Shown one piece after another: positions 1 through 6,389 of a stretch of 11,712 nucleotides of DNA. Below the pieces are notes generated by a model, which saw only the letters and a program-made list of their open reading frames with translations, had not been told where the DNA came from and did no database searches. The stretch is from Desulfuromonadaceae bacterium GWC2_58_13 (GTDB lineage Bacteria > Desulfobacterota > Desulfuromonadia > Desulfuromonadales > Trichloromonadaceae), in contig MHXM01000003.1 in the NCBI GenBank assembly GCA_001825565.1, positions 1 to 11,712 of the forward strand, in the 5' to 3' direction. The stretch's first letter is position 1. Each line of letters starts with the position of its first letter. The position numbers were made by a program, and so were the translations under genes.

Positions 1-312
1 ATCAACCTGCGGGAAACGGAGGACAGCTACATCGTCGAAACCCAGTTGCCGGGCATCGACCCCAAGGAACTGGAAATGACCATCCTTAAAGGAACCCTGA
101 CCCTTTCCGGTGAGCGCAAAAACCCTGAACAGGAAGCCGGCTCCTGGCATCGCCGCGAACGCAACACTGGAAAATTCATGCGCGCCATCGACATTCCCGC
201 GGAAATCGACCTGGAAAAGGTACAGGCCGAATACCAGAACGGCCTGTTGACGGTAACGCTTCCCAAGGCCGAAAGCGTGCGACCGAAACGGATCGAAATC
301 AAGGAGAACTGA
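1..312 (+). CDS. Small heat-shock protein, Hsp20/alpha-crystallin family (5' end outside window)
   Basis: An ATP-independent holdase chaperone that binds partly unfolded cytoplasmic proteins and keeps them refoldable by DnaK/ClpB. The frame is open from base 1, so only the last 103 residues are visible and the N-terminal arm lies upstream. What is seen is most of the alpha-crystallin domain: the early strand with ETQLPGID, the middle GTLTLSGER, and the hallmark near the end, AEYQNGLLTVTLPK (the A-x-x-x-n-G-x-L signature). The C-terminal tail carries an IEI tripeptide, the I-x-I/V motif that docks into neighbouring subunits during oligomerisation. A second Hsp20 gene starts 42 bp downstream with no terminator between, so the two are probably co-transcribed. 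The family assignment is firm; which paralogue name applies cannot be said. Confidence 0.93.
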   Translation: MNLRETEDSYIVETQLPGIDPKELEMTILKGTLTLSGERKNPEQEAGSWHRRERNTGKFMRAIDIPAEIDLEKVQAEYQNGLLTVTLPKAESVRPKRIEIKEN

Positions 313-354
313 AGCCTGCTGAAACATATTCAACCAACGACAAGGAGTGCAACC

Positions 355-741
355 ATGAAAGACAATGAACTCACGGTGAATAAAGACAATCAATTGGCCG
401 CTGTCGACAAGGACCGGACGGCCTATGTATCCCCGGCGGTGGATATTTTTGAGACGGACAACGCCCTGATCGTCATGGCCGATCTTCCCGGGGTCGGCAA
501 GGAGCAACTGGAACTCGGACTCGACCGGACCGTTCTGACCATTGAAGGAAATACTTCTTTGGGTACCGAACCTAATCTCTATCGGGAATTCGGGACGGCC
601 GGCTATTACCGCCGGTTCCATTTGCCGGAGAATCTCGACCTCAATCAGACGACCGCTGAATTCAAGGATGGCGTTCTTACCCTGACGCTGCCCAAGGCGG
701 CCGCGGCCAAACCCCGCCGCATCGAAGTCACCGTCCATTGA
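355..741 (+). CDS. Small heat-shock protein, Hsp20/alpha-crystallin family
   Basis: A second ATP-independent holdase chaperone, 128 residues and complete. The start is the ATG preceded by AAGGAG at a good distance. After a hydrophilic N-terminal arm of about 25 residues comes the alpha-crystallin domain: PAVDIFETDNALIVMADLPGV opens it, and AEFKDGVLTLTLPK (residues 101-114) is the family signature. The tail ends in IEVTV, an I-x-I/V oligomerisation motif. The arm is short and rich in charged residues, and the sequence differs clearly from the upstream Hsp20, so the pair is an old duplication and not a recent copy. Tandem diverged Hsp20 genes can form mixed oligomers in other bacteria; whether they do here is inference. 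A strong terminator follows the stop codon directly, closing this transcription unit before clpB. Confidence 0.95.
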   Translation: MKDNELTVNKDNQLAAVDKDRTAYVSPAVDIFETDNALIVMADLPGVGKEQLELGLDRTVLTIEGNTSLGTEPNLYREFGTAGYYRRFHLPENLDLNQTTAEFKDGVLTLTLPKAAAAKPRRIEVTVH

Positions 742-747
742 CGACGG

Positions 748-780
748 AAAAAGGGCCGGGCACAATCCCCGGCCCTTTTT
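748..780 (+). terminator. Rho-independent terminator after the Hsp20 genes
   Basis: A hairpin with AAAAAGGGCCGGG on the left arm, a 7-base loop, and CCCGGCCCTTTTT on the right arm. The GC-rich core is 8 bp and the flanking A/T runs extend the stem and supply the U tract. It starts 7 bases after the Hsp20 stop codon and separates that unit from clpB. Confidence 0.9.
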
Positions 781-854
781 CATAACCAACGGCACCCAGC
801 GTATCACGCGGTATACTTACATCCGAACCGTACCAACCAATCGGGAGAAGCTGT

Positions 855-3488
855 ATGGACATCAACAAAATGACCGTCAAAACCCAGGAAGCCGTCCAAG
901 CCGCGCAAACCCTGGCCACCCGACTCGGGCATGTAGAAATCGATGGCGAGCATCTGCTGGCGGCGATGCTGGAACAGCCCGAGGGCCTGGCCCCTCGGTT
1001 GCTGCAAAAGCTGGATGTTCAGGTCGAGAATTTTTCCCGGGCCCTGAAAAAAGAGTTGGAAAAACGCCCCAGCGTTTCGGGCGGCGGCACGGAAGCGGGG
1101 AAAATCTATGTCTCTACCCGCTTCAACCGCCTGTTGGTCAAGGCCGAGGAAGAAGCCCGCCACCTCAAGGATGAATACATCAGCGTCGAACATCTGCTGC
1201 TGGCGATGGTCGAGGAAGGTTCGAGCTCTCCGGCCGGGCGCCTGTTCAAGGAATTCAAGATCGACCGCGACCGGCTGTTGCAGGCCCTGTCGTCGATCCG
1301 CGGCCACCAGCGGGTCACCAGCCCGGACCCGGAAGGAACCTATGAAGCGCTGGAAAAATACGGCACCGACCTGGTCAAGGCGGTGCAAAAAGGAAAGCTC
1401 GATCCGGTGATCGGCCGCGACAACGAAATTCGCCGGACCATCCGCATCCTCTCCCGTAAAACCAAGAACAATCCCGTGCTGATCGGCGAACCGGGGGTCG
1501 GCAAAACCGCCATCGTCGAAGGGCTGGCCCATCGCATCGTGCGTGGCGACGTCCCCGAGGGGCTCAAGAATAAGACCATCTTCGCTCTCGACATGGGCGC
1601 GTTGGTGGCCGGGGCCAAGTACCGCGGCGAGTTCGAGGAACGGCTCAAGGCGGTGCTCACCGAGATTCGCAACAGCGAGGGTCGCATCCTGCTGTTCATC
1701 GACGAACTGCACACCATCGTCGGCGCCGGCAAGGCCGAAGGGTCCATGGACGCCGGCAACATGCTCAAGCCGATGCTGGCCCGAGGCGAGCTCCATTGCC
1801 TCGGCGCCACCACCCTGGACGAGTATCGCAAATACATCGAAAAGGATGCCGCCCTGGAACGACGCTTCCAGCCGGTGCTGGTCGAAGAGCCGACGGTCGA
1901 GGATACGATCAGTATTCTGCGTGGGCTCAAGGAACGGTACGAGGTTCACCATGGCGTCCGCATTCACGATAATGCCCTGGTGGCGGCGGCAACGCTCAGC
2001 GATCGCTACATCTCCGACCGCTTCCTGCCGGACAAGGCCATCGACCTGATTGACGAGGCCTGCGCCATGATCCGCACCGAGATCGACTCGATGCCGAGCG
2101 AACTCGACGAAGCGACCCGCAGGATGATGCAGATGGAAATCGAGGAAGCGGCCCTGAAAAAAGAAAAGGATGCCGCCAGCATGGCCCGTCTGGAGCACCT
2201 GCGTCGGGAGCTGGTCGAGCTGAAAAAACGGACCGCCGACCTGAAGGAACAGTGGGAGGCCGAAAAAAGCTCCATCAAAACCATTCAGAGTTTACGCGAG
2301 GAGATCGAGAAAATGCGCCAGGAGATCGAACTGGCCGAGCGCAAGTACGACCTCAACCGGGCCGCCGAACTCAAGCACGGCAAGCTGCCGCAACTCGAAC
2401 AGCAGCTGCATGATCGGGAGAAAGTGATGGCCGGCGACGATCAGGGCCCCCGACTACTGCGGGAGGAAGTCACCGACGATGAAATCGCCGGCATCGTCGC
2501 CCGTTGGACCGGCATCCCGGTCACCCGACTGGTGGAAGGAGAACGGGAAAAACTGCTCAAGCTGGACCAGGTGCTGCACAAGCGGGTCATCGGCCAGGAT
2601 GAAGCGGTACAGCTGGTCGCCGACGCGGTGATTCGGGCCCGGGCCGGCATCAAAGACCCGCGCCGGCCGATCGGTTCATTCATCTTTCTCGGCCCGACCG
2701 GGGTCGGCAAAACCGAGCTGGCGCGCTCCCTGGCCGAAACCTTGTTCGACAGCGAAGACAACATGGTACGCATCGACATGTCCGAGTACATGGAAAAACA
2801 TGCGGTCAGCCGCCTGATCGGCGCCCCTCCCGGCTACGTCGGCTACGAGGAAGGGGGACAGCTTACCGAGGCGGTCCGGCGCAAACCCTATTCGGTCATT
2901 CTGTTCGATGAAATCGAGAAAGCTCATCATGACGTGTTCAACGTCCTGCTGCAGGTGCTTGACGACGGTCGCGCCACCGACTCCCTGGGTCGAACGGTCG
3001 ATTTCAAGAATACCGTCATCATCATGACATCGAATATCGGCTCACAGCACCTGCTGGAGGGCATCGGAGCGGACGGCCAGATCACCGATACTGCGCGAAA
3101 CAACGTACTCCGCGAACTGCGTCAACATTTTCGTCCTGAATTTCTCAATCGCGTCGATGATATCGTGATTTTCAAAACTTTGACGCTGGCGGAAATCAAA
3201 GCCATTGTCGAACTGCTGATCCAGGAACTGCGCAACCGCCTGGCCCATCGCCGCATCGGCCTGCAACTGACTCCGGCGGCCCTTGACTTCATCGCGCGAA
3301 ATGCCTTTGACCCGGTCTATGGCGCCCGTCCGCTCAAGCGATATCTGCAACATCAACTGGAAACCCGCATCGGACGGACGTTAATAGGCGGAGATCTGCA
3401 CGAAGGCGCCACCATTTCCGTCGATGTCAATCAGGACGGCCTTTGCGTGACCCAAGTCAATCCGGCGGATAAGAATCCGTCCAACTGA
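855..3488 (+). CDS. clpB: ATP-dependent protein disaggregase ClpB (Hsp100)
   Basis: A hexameric AAA+ machine of the cytoplasm that threads aggregated proteins through its pore, working with DnaK/DnaJ/GrpE. It has 877 residues, normal for ClpB. Residues 1-145 form the double Clp-N repeat. NBD1 has Walker A GEPGVGKT at 211-218, pore tyrosine Y256 in GAKYRGEFEER, and Walker B D283-E284. A long charged coiled-coil M domain at about 410-530 distinguishes ClpB from ClpA and ClpC and contacts DnaK. NBD2 has Walker A GPTGVGKT at 613-620, pore tyrosine Y661 in GYVGYEEGG, Walker B D685-E686, and the sensor-2 motif GARPLKR at 823-829. All catalytic residues are present. The ATG start has GGGAG upstream. 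No CIRCE element and no convincing sigma32-type promoter was seen in the 74 bp upstream, so heat control is not evident from the sequence. The preceding Hsp20 genes fit a shared stress role. Confidence 0.99.
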   Translation: MDINKMTVKTQEAVQAAQTLATRLGHVEIDGEHLLAAMLEQPEGLAPRLLQKLDVQVENFSRALKKELEKRPSVSGGGTEAGKIYVSTRFNRLLVKAEEEARHLKDEYISVEHLLLAMVEEGSSSPAGRLFKEFKIDRDRLLQALSSIRGHQRVTSPDPEGTYEALEKYGTDLVKAVQKGKLDPVIGRDNEIRRTIRILSRKTKNNPVLIGEPGVGKTAIVEGLAHRIVRGDVPEGLKNKTIFALDMGALVAGAKYRGEFEERLKAVLTEIRNSEGRILLFIDELHTIVGAGKAEGSMDAGNMLKPMLARGELHCLGATTLDEYRKYIEKDAALERRFQPVLVEEPTVEDTISILRGLKERYEVHHGVRIHDNALVAAATLSDRYISDRFLPDKAIDLIDEACAMIRTEIDSMPSELDEATRRMMQMEIEEAALKKEKDAASMARLEHLRRELVELKKRTADLKEQWEAEKSSIKTIQSLREEIEKMRQEIELAERKYDLNRAAELKHGKLPQLEQQLHDREKVMAGDDQGPRLLREEVTDDEIAGIVARWTGIPVTRLVEGEREKLLKLDQVLHKRVIGQDEAVQLVADAVIRARAGIKDPRRPIGSFIFLGPTGVGKTELARSLAETLFDSEDNMVRIDMSEYMEKHAVSRLIGAPPGYVGYEEGGQLTEAVRRKPYSVILFDEIEKAHHDVFNVLLQVLDDGRATDSLGRTVDFKNTVIIMTSNIGSQHLLEGIGADGQITDTARNNVLRELRQHFRPEFLNRVDDIVIFKTLTLAEIKAIVELLIQELRNRLAHRRIGLQLTPAALDFIARNAFDPVYGARPLKRYLQHQLETRIGRTLIGGDLHEGATISVDVNQDGLCVTQVNPADKNPSN

Positions 3489-3517
3489 CCTTTCAACCAT
3501 ACAACGTTGCCCCCGCC

Positions 3518-3558
3518 AACCCCGAAGGACGTCTCGATTTGACGACTTTCGGGGTTTT
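3518..3558 (+). terminator. Rho-independent terminator after clpB
   Basis: An inverted repeat of 16 bases per arm (AACCCCGAAGGACGTC and GACGACTTTCGGGGTT) with one G-U pair and one A-A mismatch, a 7-base loop, and a run of T beginning in the right arm. It lies 30 bases after the clpB stop. Confidence 0.85.
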
Positions 3559-3597
3559 ATATTAATGAAAAACGCCCCGGATGCCTTGGCATTTTTC

Positions 3598-3627
3598 TTG
3601 CAAAAATTTCCAGACAACAGATTTAAT
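3598..3627 (+). promoter_or_regulatory. Possible sigma70-type promoter for the MshEN-REC gene
   Basis: TTGCAA (3598-3603, 4 of 6 consensus bases) and TTTAAT (3622-3627, 5 of 6) are separated by 18 bases. The position, between the clpB terminator and the next start codon, is right. The -35 match is weak, so this is tentative. Confidence 0.4.
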
Positions 3628-3650
3628 GCATCAGGGATGGACGTGAAACC

Positions 3651-4514
3651 ATGAGTAAACGGAAGCGTTTTGGCGAAATTCTGGTGGAGGCGAAAGTCGT
3701 CACCGAACCGATGTTGCAACTCGCCCTTGAAAAGCAAAAAGGGACCGGTAAACGCCTCGGGCAACTGCTGGAAGAGATGGGAGTCGCGACCGAAAAGGAC
3801 ACGGCAGTGGCCCTGGCCCGCCAATTTGGATTCCGAACCGTTCAGAACCTGACCACCTACAGTTTTCCAAGCGAAGTCCTGGCCCTTTTCACCAGCGATT
3901 ACGCCCTGCAAAAAGGTGTCTTTCCGCTGAAACTGGAACAGAAAAACCTTTACCTTGCGATGGTCAATCCTCTCGATATGGACGCCATCGACGACATCAC
4001 CTTTCGTACCGGGTTACGGGTTTTTCCTTGCGTCACCACGCCGGGAGAAATCCAGACAGCTGTTCATCGGCACTACCTCGGCGGGCGTCCCAATGAACCC
4101 GAGCAGAAAGACTCCGACTGGTGGACCATCCTGGTTGTCGACGATCAGGAACTGGTTCGCTCGGCCATCATTGCGGCATTAAAAAAGGATGGCTACCTGA
4201 CGCTGGAAGCCACCAACGGCGCCGACGGTCTCAAACTGGCCTGCCAGCACAATCCGCACCTGATCATTTCCGATACCGTTATGCCGCGCATGGACGGCTA
4301 CGAAATGTTCCGGGCCCTGCAGGCGCACAACATTGCTCGCAAGATCCCGGTGATTGCCCTTTCTTCGAAATCCGCCGCCGAAGAAGAGGCCAAGCTTCTC
4401 GACTCCGGCTACTTTGATTTCATTCCCAAACCGATCAATTCCGTCCGCCTGCTGGCGCGGGTGCGCAGAGCCCTGAAAACCACCTATGGTTCCAACGGGC
4501 CTCCGCAGAGATAA
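3651..4514 (+). CDS. Response regulator with N-terminal MshEN-like (c-di-GMP-binding family) domain and C-terminal receiver domain
   Basis: A 287-residue protein with two modules. Residues 1 to about 150 resemble the N-terminal domain of type II secretion/type IV pilus ATPases (GspE/PilB/MshE). Two tandem 24-residue repeats of the form RLGxxLxxxGxxxxxxLxxxLxxQ are visible at 6-29 and 35-58, joined by 5 residues; this is the layout of the c-di-GMP-binding site in MshEN. The second repeat is close to consensus except T51 at a leucine position; the first has F7 for Leu and K15 for Gly. Residues from about 159 to 282 are a CheY-like receiver with acidic pair D164-D165, phospho-acceptor D208, switch serine S238 and K260, all present. 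There is no ATPase or DNA-binding domain, so the output is probably by protein contact. The ATG has only a weak ribosome site. No partner histidine kinase is in the window. The domain calls are strong; ligand binding is inference. Confidence 0.88.
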   Translation: MSKRKRFGEILVEAKVVTEPMLQLALEKQKGTGKRLGQLLEEMGVATEKDTAVALARQFGFRTVQNLTTYSFPSEVLALFTSDYALQKGVFPLKLEQKNLYLAMVNPLDMDAIDDITFRTGLRVFPCVTTPGEIQTAVHRHYLGGRPNEPEQKDSDWWTILVVDDQELVRSAIIAALKKDGYLTLEATNGADGLKLACQHNPHLIISDTVMPRMDGYEMFRALQAHNIARKIPVIALSSKSAAEEEAKLLDSGYFDFIPKPINSVRLLARVRRALKTTYGSNGPPQR

Positions 4515-4533
4515 AGAAATACCTGGAAAAACG

Positions 4534-4560
4534 TTGAAAATTTCGTCGGATCAGTATAAT
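4534..4560 (+). promoter_or_regulatory. Promoter for the thioredoxin-like gene
   Basis: TTGAAA (4534-4539) lies 15 bases before a perfect TATAAT (4555-4560). The spacing is short of the 17-base optimum; reading the -35 one base earlier gives 16. The -10 box overlaps the left arm of the palindrome at 4558-4580, and the start codon lies about 50 bases downstream. Confidence 0.65.
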
Positions 4561-4580
4561 ATGACTCAAAAGGTCATATT
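4558..4580. promoter_or_regulatory. Perfect inverted repeat, probable operator
   Basis: AATATGAC, a 7-base centre (TCAAAAG), then GTCATATT: both 8-base arms match perfectly. The element overlaps the last three bases of TATAAT and covers the expected transcription start. That placement suits a dimeric repressor that blocks RNA polymerase. The regulator is unknown and is not in the window. It is AT-rich and lacks a U tract, so it does not look like a terminator. Confidence 0.6.
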
Positions 4581-4613
4581 TAGCATGTCCCTTCAAATAA
4601 CAGGGAGGCTATT

Positions 4614-4889
4614 ATGAGGATCGACATTCTTGGCAAGCCTGAAAGTGGTCAACGTTGCGAACGAACCCTGGAAAACGTCCGCTTGGCCTTGGCCCAAACC
4701 GGGGTGGAGGCAGAGGTTCATCTCTACCGCGACCGGCGGAAAATGATTGACCACAGGGTTTACGTTTCTCCGGCCCTGATCATCGATGACAGCGTTCGGG
4801 TGGCCGGTCGGGTCCCTGAAATCATAGAGATTGTCAGTATGCTTGCGGAACGGCCGCGTTACCAGAAACGGCTGCAGCAGGTCGCTTGA
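4614..4889 (+). CDS. Small thioredoxin-fold protein with only one of the two CXXC cysteines
   Basis: A 91-residue cytoplasmic protein resembling the small archaeal/bacterial thioredoxin-like family typified by MTH895 ('redox-active disulfide protein 2'). The match covers the opening beta strand (MRIDILG), the following helix (ERTLENVRLAL), the cis-proline segment VSPALIIDD with P53, and the late GRVPEI helix start. In that family the first loop normally holds CxxC. Here the aligned residues are G12-Q13-R14-C15, so the N-terminal, nucleophilic cysteine is glycine and only C15 remains; it is the sole cysteine in the protein. The usual dithiol chemistry is therefore unlikely. A monothiol, binding or regulatory role is possible but unproven. 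The missing position is GGT, not TGA, so no selenocysteine is hidden there. The start is fixed by AGGGAGG upstream. The gene is a single-gene unit with its own promoter, operator-like palindrome and terminator. Confidence 0.75.
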   Translation: MRIDILGKPESGQRCERTLENVRLALAQTGVEAEVHLYRDRRKMIDHRVYVSPALIIDDSVRVAGRVPEIIEIVSMLAERPRYQKRLQQVA

Positions 4890-4932
4890 TCCTTTAAAAC
4901 ACCCCCCTCAAATGGTTTGCTCCAAAACTATC

Positions 4933-4968
4933 GGCTCCTCTGCGTTCAGCAGGGGGGCTTTACTTTTT
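4933..4968 (+). terminator. Rho-independent terminator after the thioredoxin-like gene
   Basis: GGCTCCTCTGC pairs with GCAGGGGGGCTT across a GTTCA loop (11 bp including several G-U pairs), followed by TTTACTTTTT. It lies 43 bases after the stop codon. An alternative longer pairing of CCCCCCT (4902-4908) with AGGGGGG (4951-4957) competes with this stem. Confidence 0.7.
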
Positions 4969-5021
4969 CGATTTCCTCGGTTAACTTGAACCAATTCAAA
5001 ATCATTGATCTCTGAGGCAAA

Positions 5022-6389
5022 ATGGCAACCATTCTACTCGTTGACGATGTCCAACTGTTCCTCGAACTGGAGAAGTCTTTTCTCGAGGATGCCGGTTATC
5101 TCGTCGCCACGGCCTCATCCGGCGAAGAAGCGCTGGAGAAGCTGCCTGCGATCAATCCTTCGCTGCTGCTGCTCGACCTTTACATGACCGGCATCGACGG
5201 CGACGAAGTCTGCCGACGGATGCGAAGCGACGAACGCTGGAAAAAACTTCCGGTAATCATGGTCACCGCGGCGGGAAAGGAGCAGGAAATCCGCAAATGC
5301 CTGGACGCCGGCTGCGACGATTACATCACCAAGCCGGTTCAGAAGCAACTCCTGGTCGAGAAGGTCAAACGCCTGCTGGGCGCGGTGAAGGCCCGCACCG
5401 AAGAACGCAAGTCCTCGTCTTTTCAGGTGCAGGTTCGAGGCAACGGCCAGCAGTTGGTCGCCACCGCCAGGGATTTTTCCCGCAACGGCATTTTTATCAA
5501 AAGTACCTCTGCGATGGCGCCCGGAACGACGGTCGAACTCAAGTTGAGCCGTCCCGAGGGAAGGGACATTGTTCTGCTGGGAAAGGTCAAGCGGATTCAG
5601 GATGGCCCGAACGGCGGAATGGGAATCTACTTTATCCGCCCTGAAGGAATAGCCATTGAAGAGTTGAACCAGTTGCTGGAAAACACCACGGAATCTGATT
5701 TAGCCGCCGCTCTCGCCGCGCCGCCAAAAAACCCGCGCACTCCGCAGGAAACCCAGGAAATGCAAAACACCAGACTGCGGGAAGAAAACAACTCTTTACG
5801 CCAGCGGATTCAGGAACTCGAAAACGAAAATCGCGAGTTTGCCGAACGCATCGTCCACACCGAAGAAGTCAACAACAACCTGACCAACCTGTACATTGCT
5901 TCTTCCCGTCTGCACTCGGTGCTGAATCGATCCCAAGTCAGCGAAATCATCCAGGAAGTGGTGATCAATCTGGTCGGCGCCGAAAAGTTCGCCCTCGCTC
6001 TCTACGACAAGGAAACCGGATCCTATCGCTTCGAAGGTGGGGAGGGCCTCGAACCGGAAGAATTTCCATCGGTGGAACCAGGGAGCGGCCTGCTGGGCCG
6101 GGTGGTGGCCAACGGCGAGGACTATTTCCGGGAAAGACCGGCGGCGGCCTCCGACGACCTGCAAAACCCGCTGGCAGCCATCCCGCTCACCATTCACGGC
6201 ACCTGCATCGGCCTGCTGGCGATCTACCGACTGTTCACCCAGAAAAACCGGTTTGAAGATGTGGATTATCAGTTGTTCAACATGATGGCCCAACACGCCG
6301 CCACGGCACTCTTCTCGTCGAACCTTTACGAAGCCTCGGAACGCAAGCGGCAGACCTATCAGGGGCTGATGGAACTACTGCTCAAGTGA
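5022..6389 (+). CDS. Response regulator: receiver, PilZ-like, coiled-coil and GAF domains
   Basis: A 455-residue multi-domain signalling protein with no membrane segment. Residues 1-122 are a receiver domain with D9-D10, phospho-acceptor D52, switch T82 and K104, all intact. Residues from about 133 to 225 are PilZ-like: DFSRNG at 151-156 matches the (D/N)xSxxG half of the c-di-GMP motif, but no RxxxR is seen in the segment before it, so ligand binding is doubtful. A coiled coil at about 240-290 is rich in E, N, Q and R and could drive dimerisation. A GAF domain fills about 300-445, typical of small-molecule or protein sensing. There is no kinase, GGDEF/EAL or DNA-binding output, so the protein likely acts by contact with a partner. 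The start ATG has TGAGG 5 bases upstream. The 3' end overlaps the convergent radical SAM gene by 31 bp. Confidence 0.88.
   Translation: MATILLVDDVQLFLELEKSFLEDAGYLVATASSGEEALEKLPAINPSLLLLDLYMTGIDGDEVCRRMRSDERWKKLPVIMVTAAGKEQEIRKCLDAGCDDYITKPVQKQLLVEKVKRLLGAVKARTEERKSSSFQVQVRGNGQQLVATARDFSRNGIFIKSTSAMAPGTTVELKLSRPEGRDIVLLGKVKRIQDGPNGGMGIYFIRPEGIAIEELNQLLENTTESDLAAALAAPPKNPRTPQETQEMQNTRLREENNSLRQRIQELENENREFAERIVHTEEVNNNLTNLYIASSRLHSVLNRSQVSEIIQEVVINLVGAEKFALALYDKETGSYRFEGGEGLEPEEFPSVEPGSGLLGRVVANGEDYFRERPAAASDDLQNPLAAIPLTIHGTCIGLLAIYRLFTQKNRFEDVDYQLFNMMAQHAATALFSSNLYEASERKRQTYQGLMELLLK

Noticed and set aside
781..854. Search for a heat-shock promoter or CIRCE element before clpB
   Set aside because: TATACT at 812-817 resembles a -10 box but has no fitting -35. 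No CTTGAA/CCCCAT pair and no TTAGCACTC repeat was found.
804..2198. 464-codon minus-strand open frame antisense to clpB
   Set aside because: Its translation is rich in F, G, H, Q and D without any domain, and it lies wholly opposite the strongly conserved clpB coding sequence. It is a codon-bias shadow in GC-rich DNA.
3581..3596. ATGCC-TT-GGCAT followed by TTTT, terminator-like
   Set aside because: The stem is only 5 bp with a 2-base loop and lies just after a much stronger terminator. It is probably chance.
4986..4999. TTGAA-CCAA-TTCAA small palindrome before the REC-PilZ-GAF gene
   Set aside because: The arms are only 5 bases, with no convincing promoter next to them. The length is within chance expectation for a window this size.
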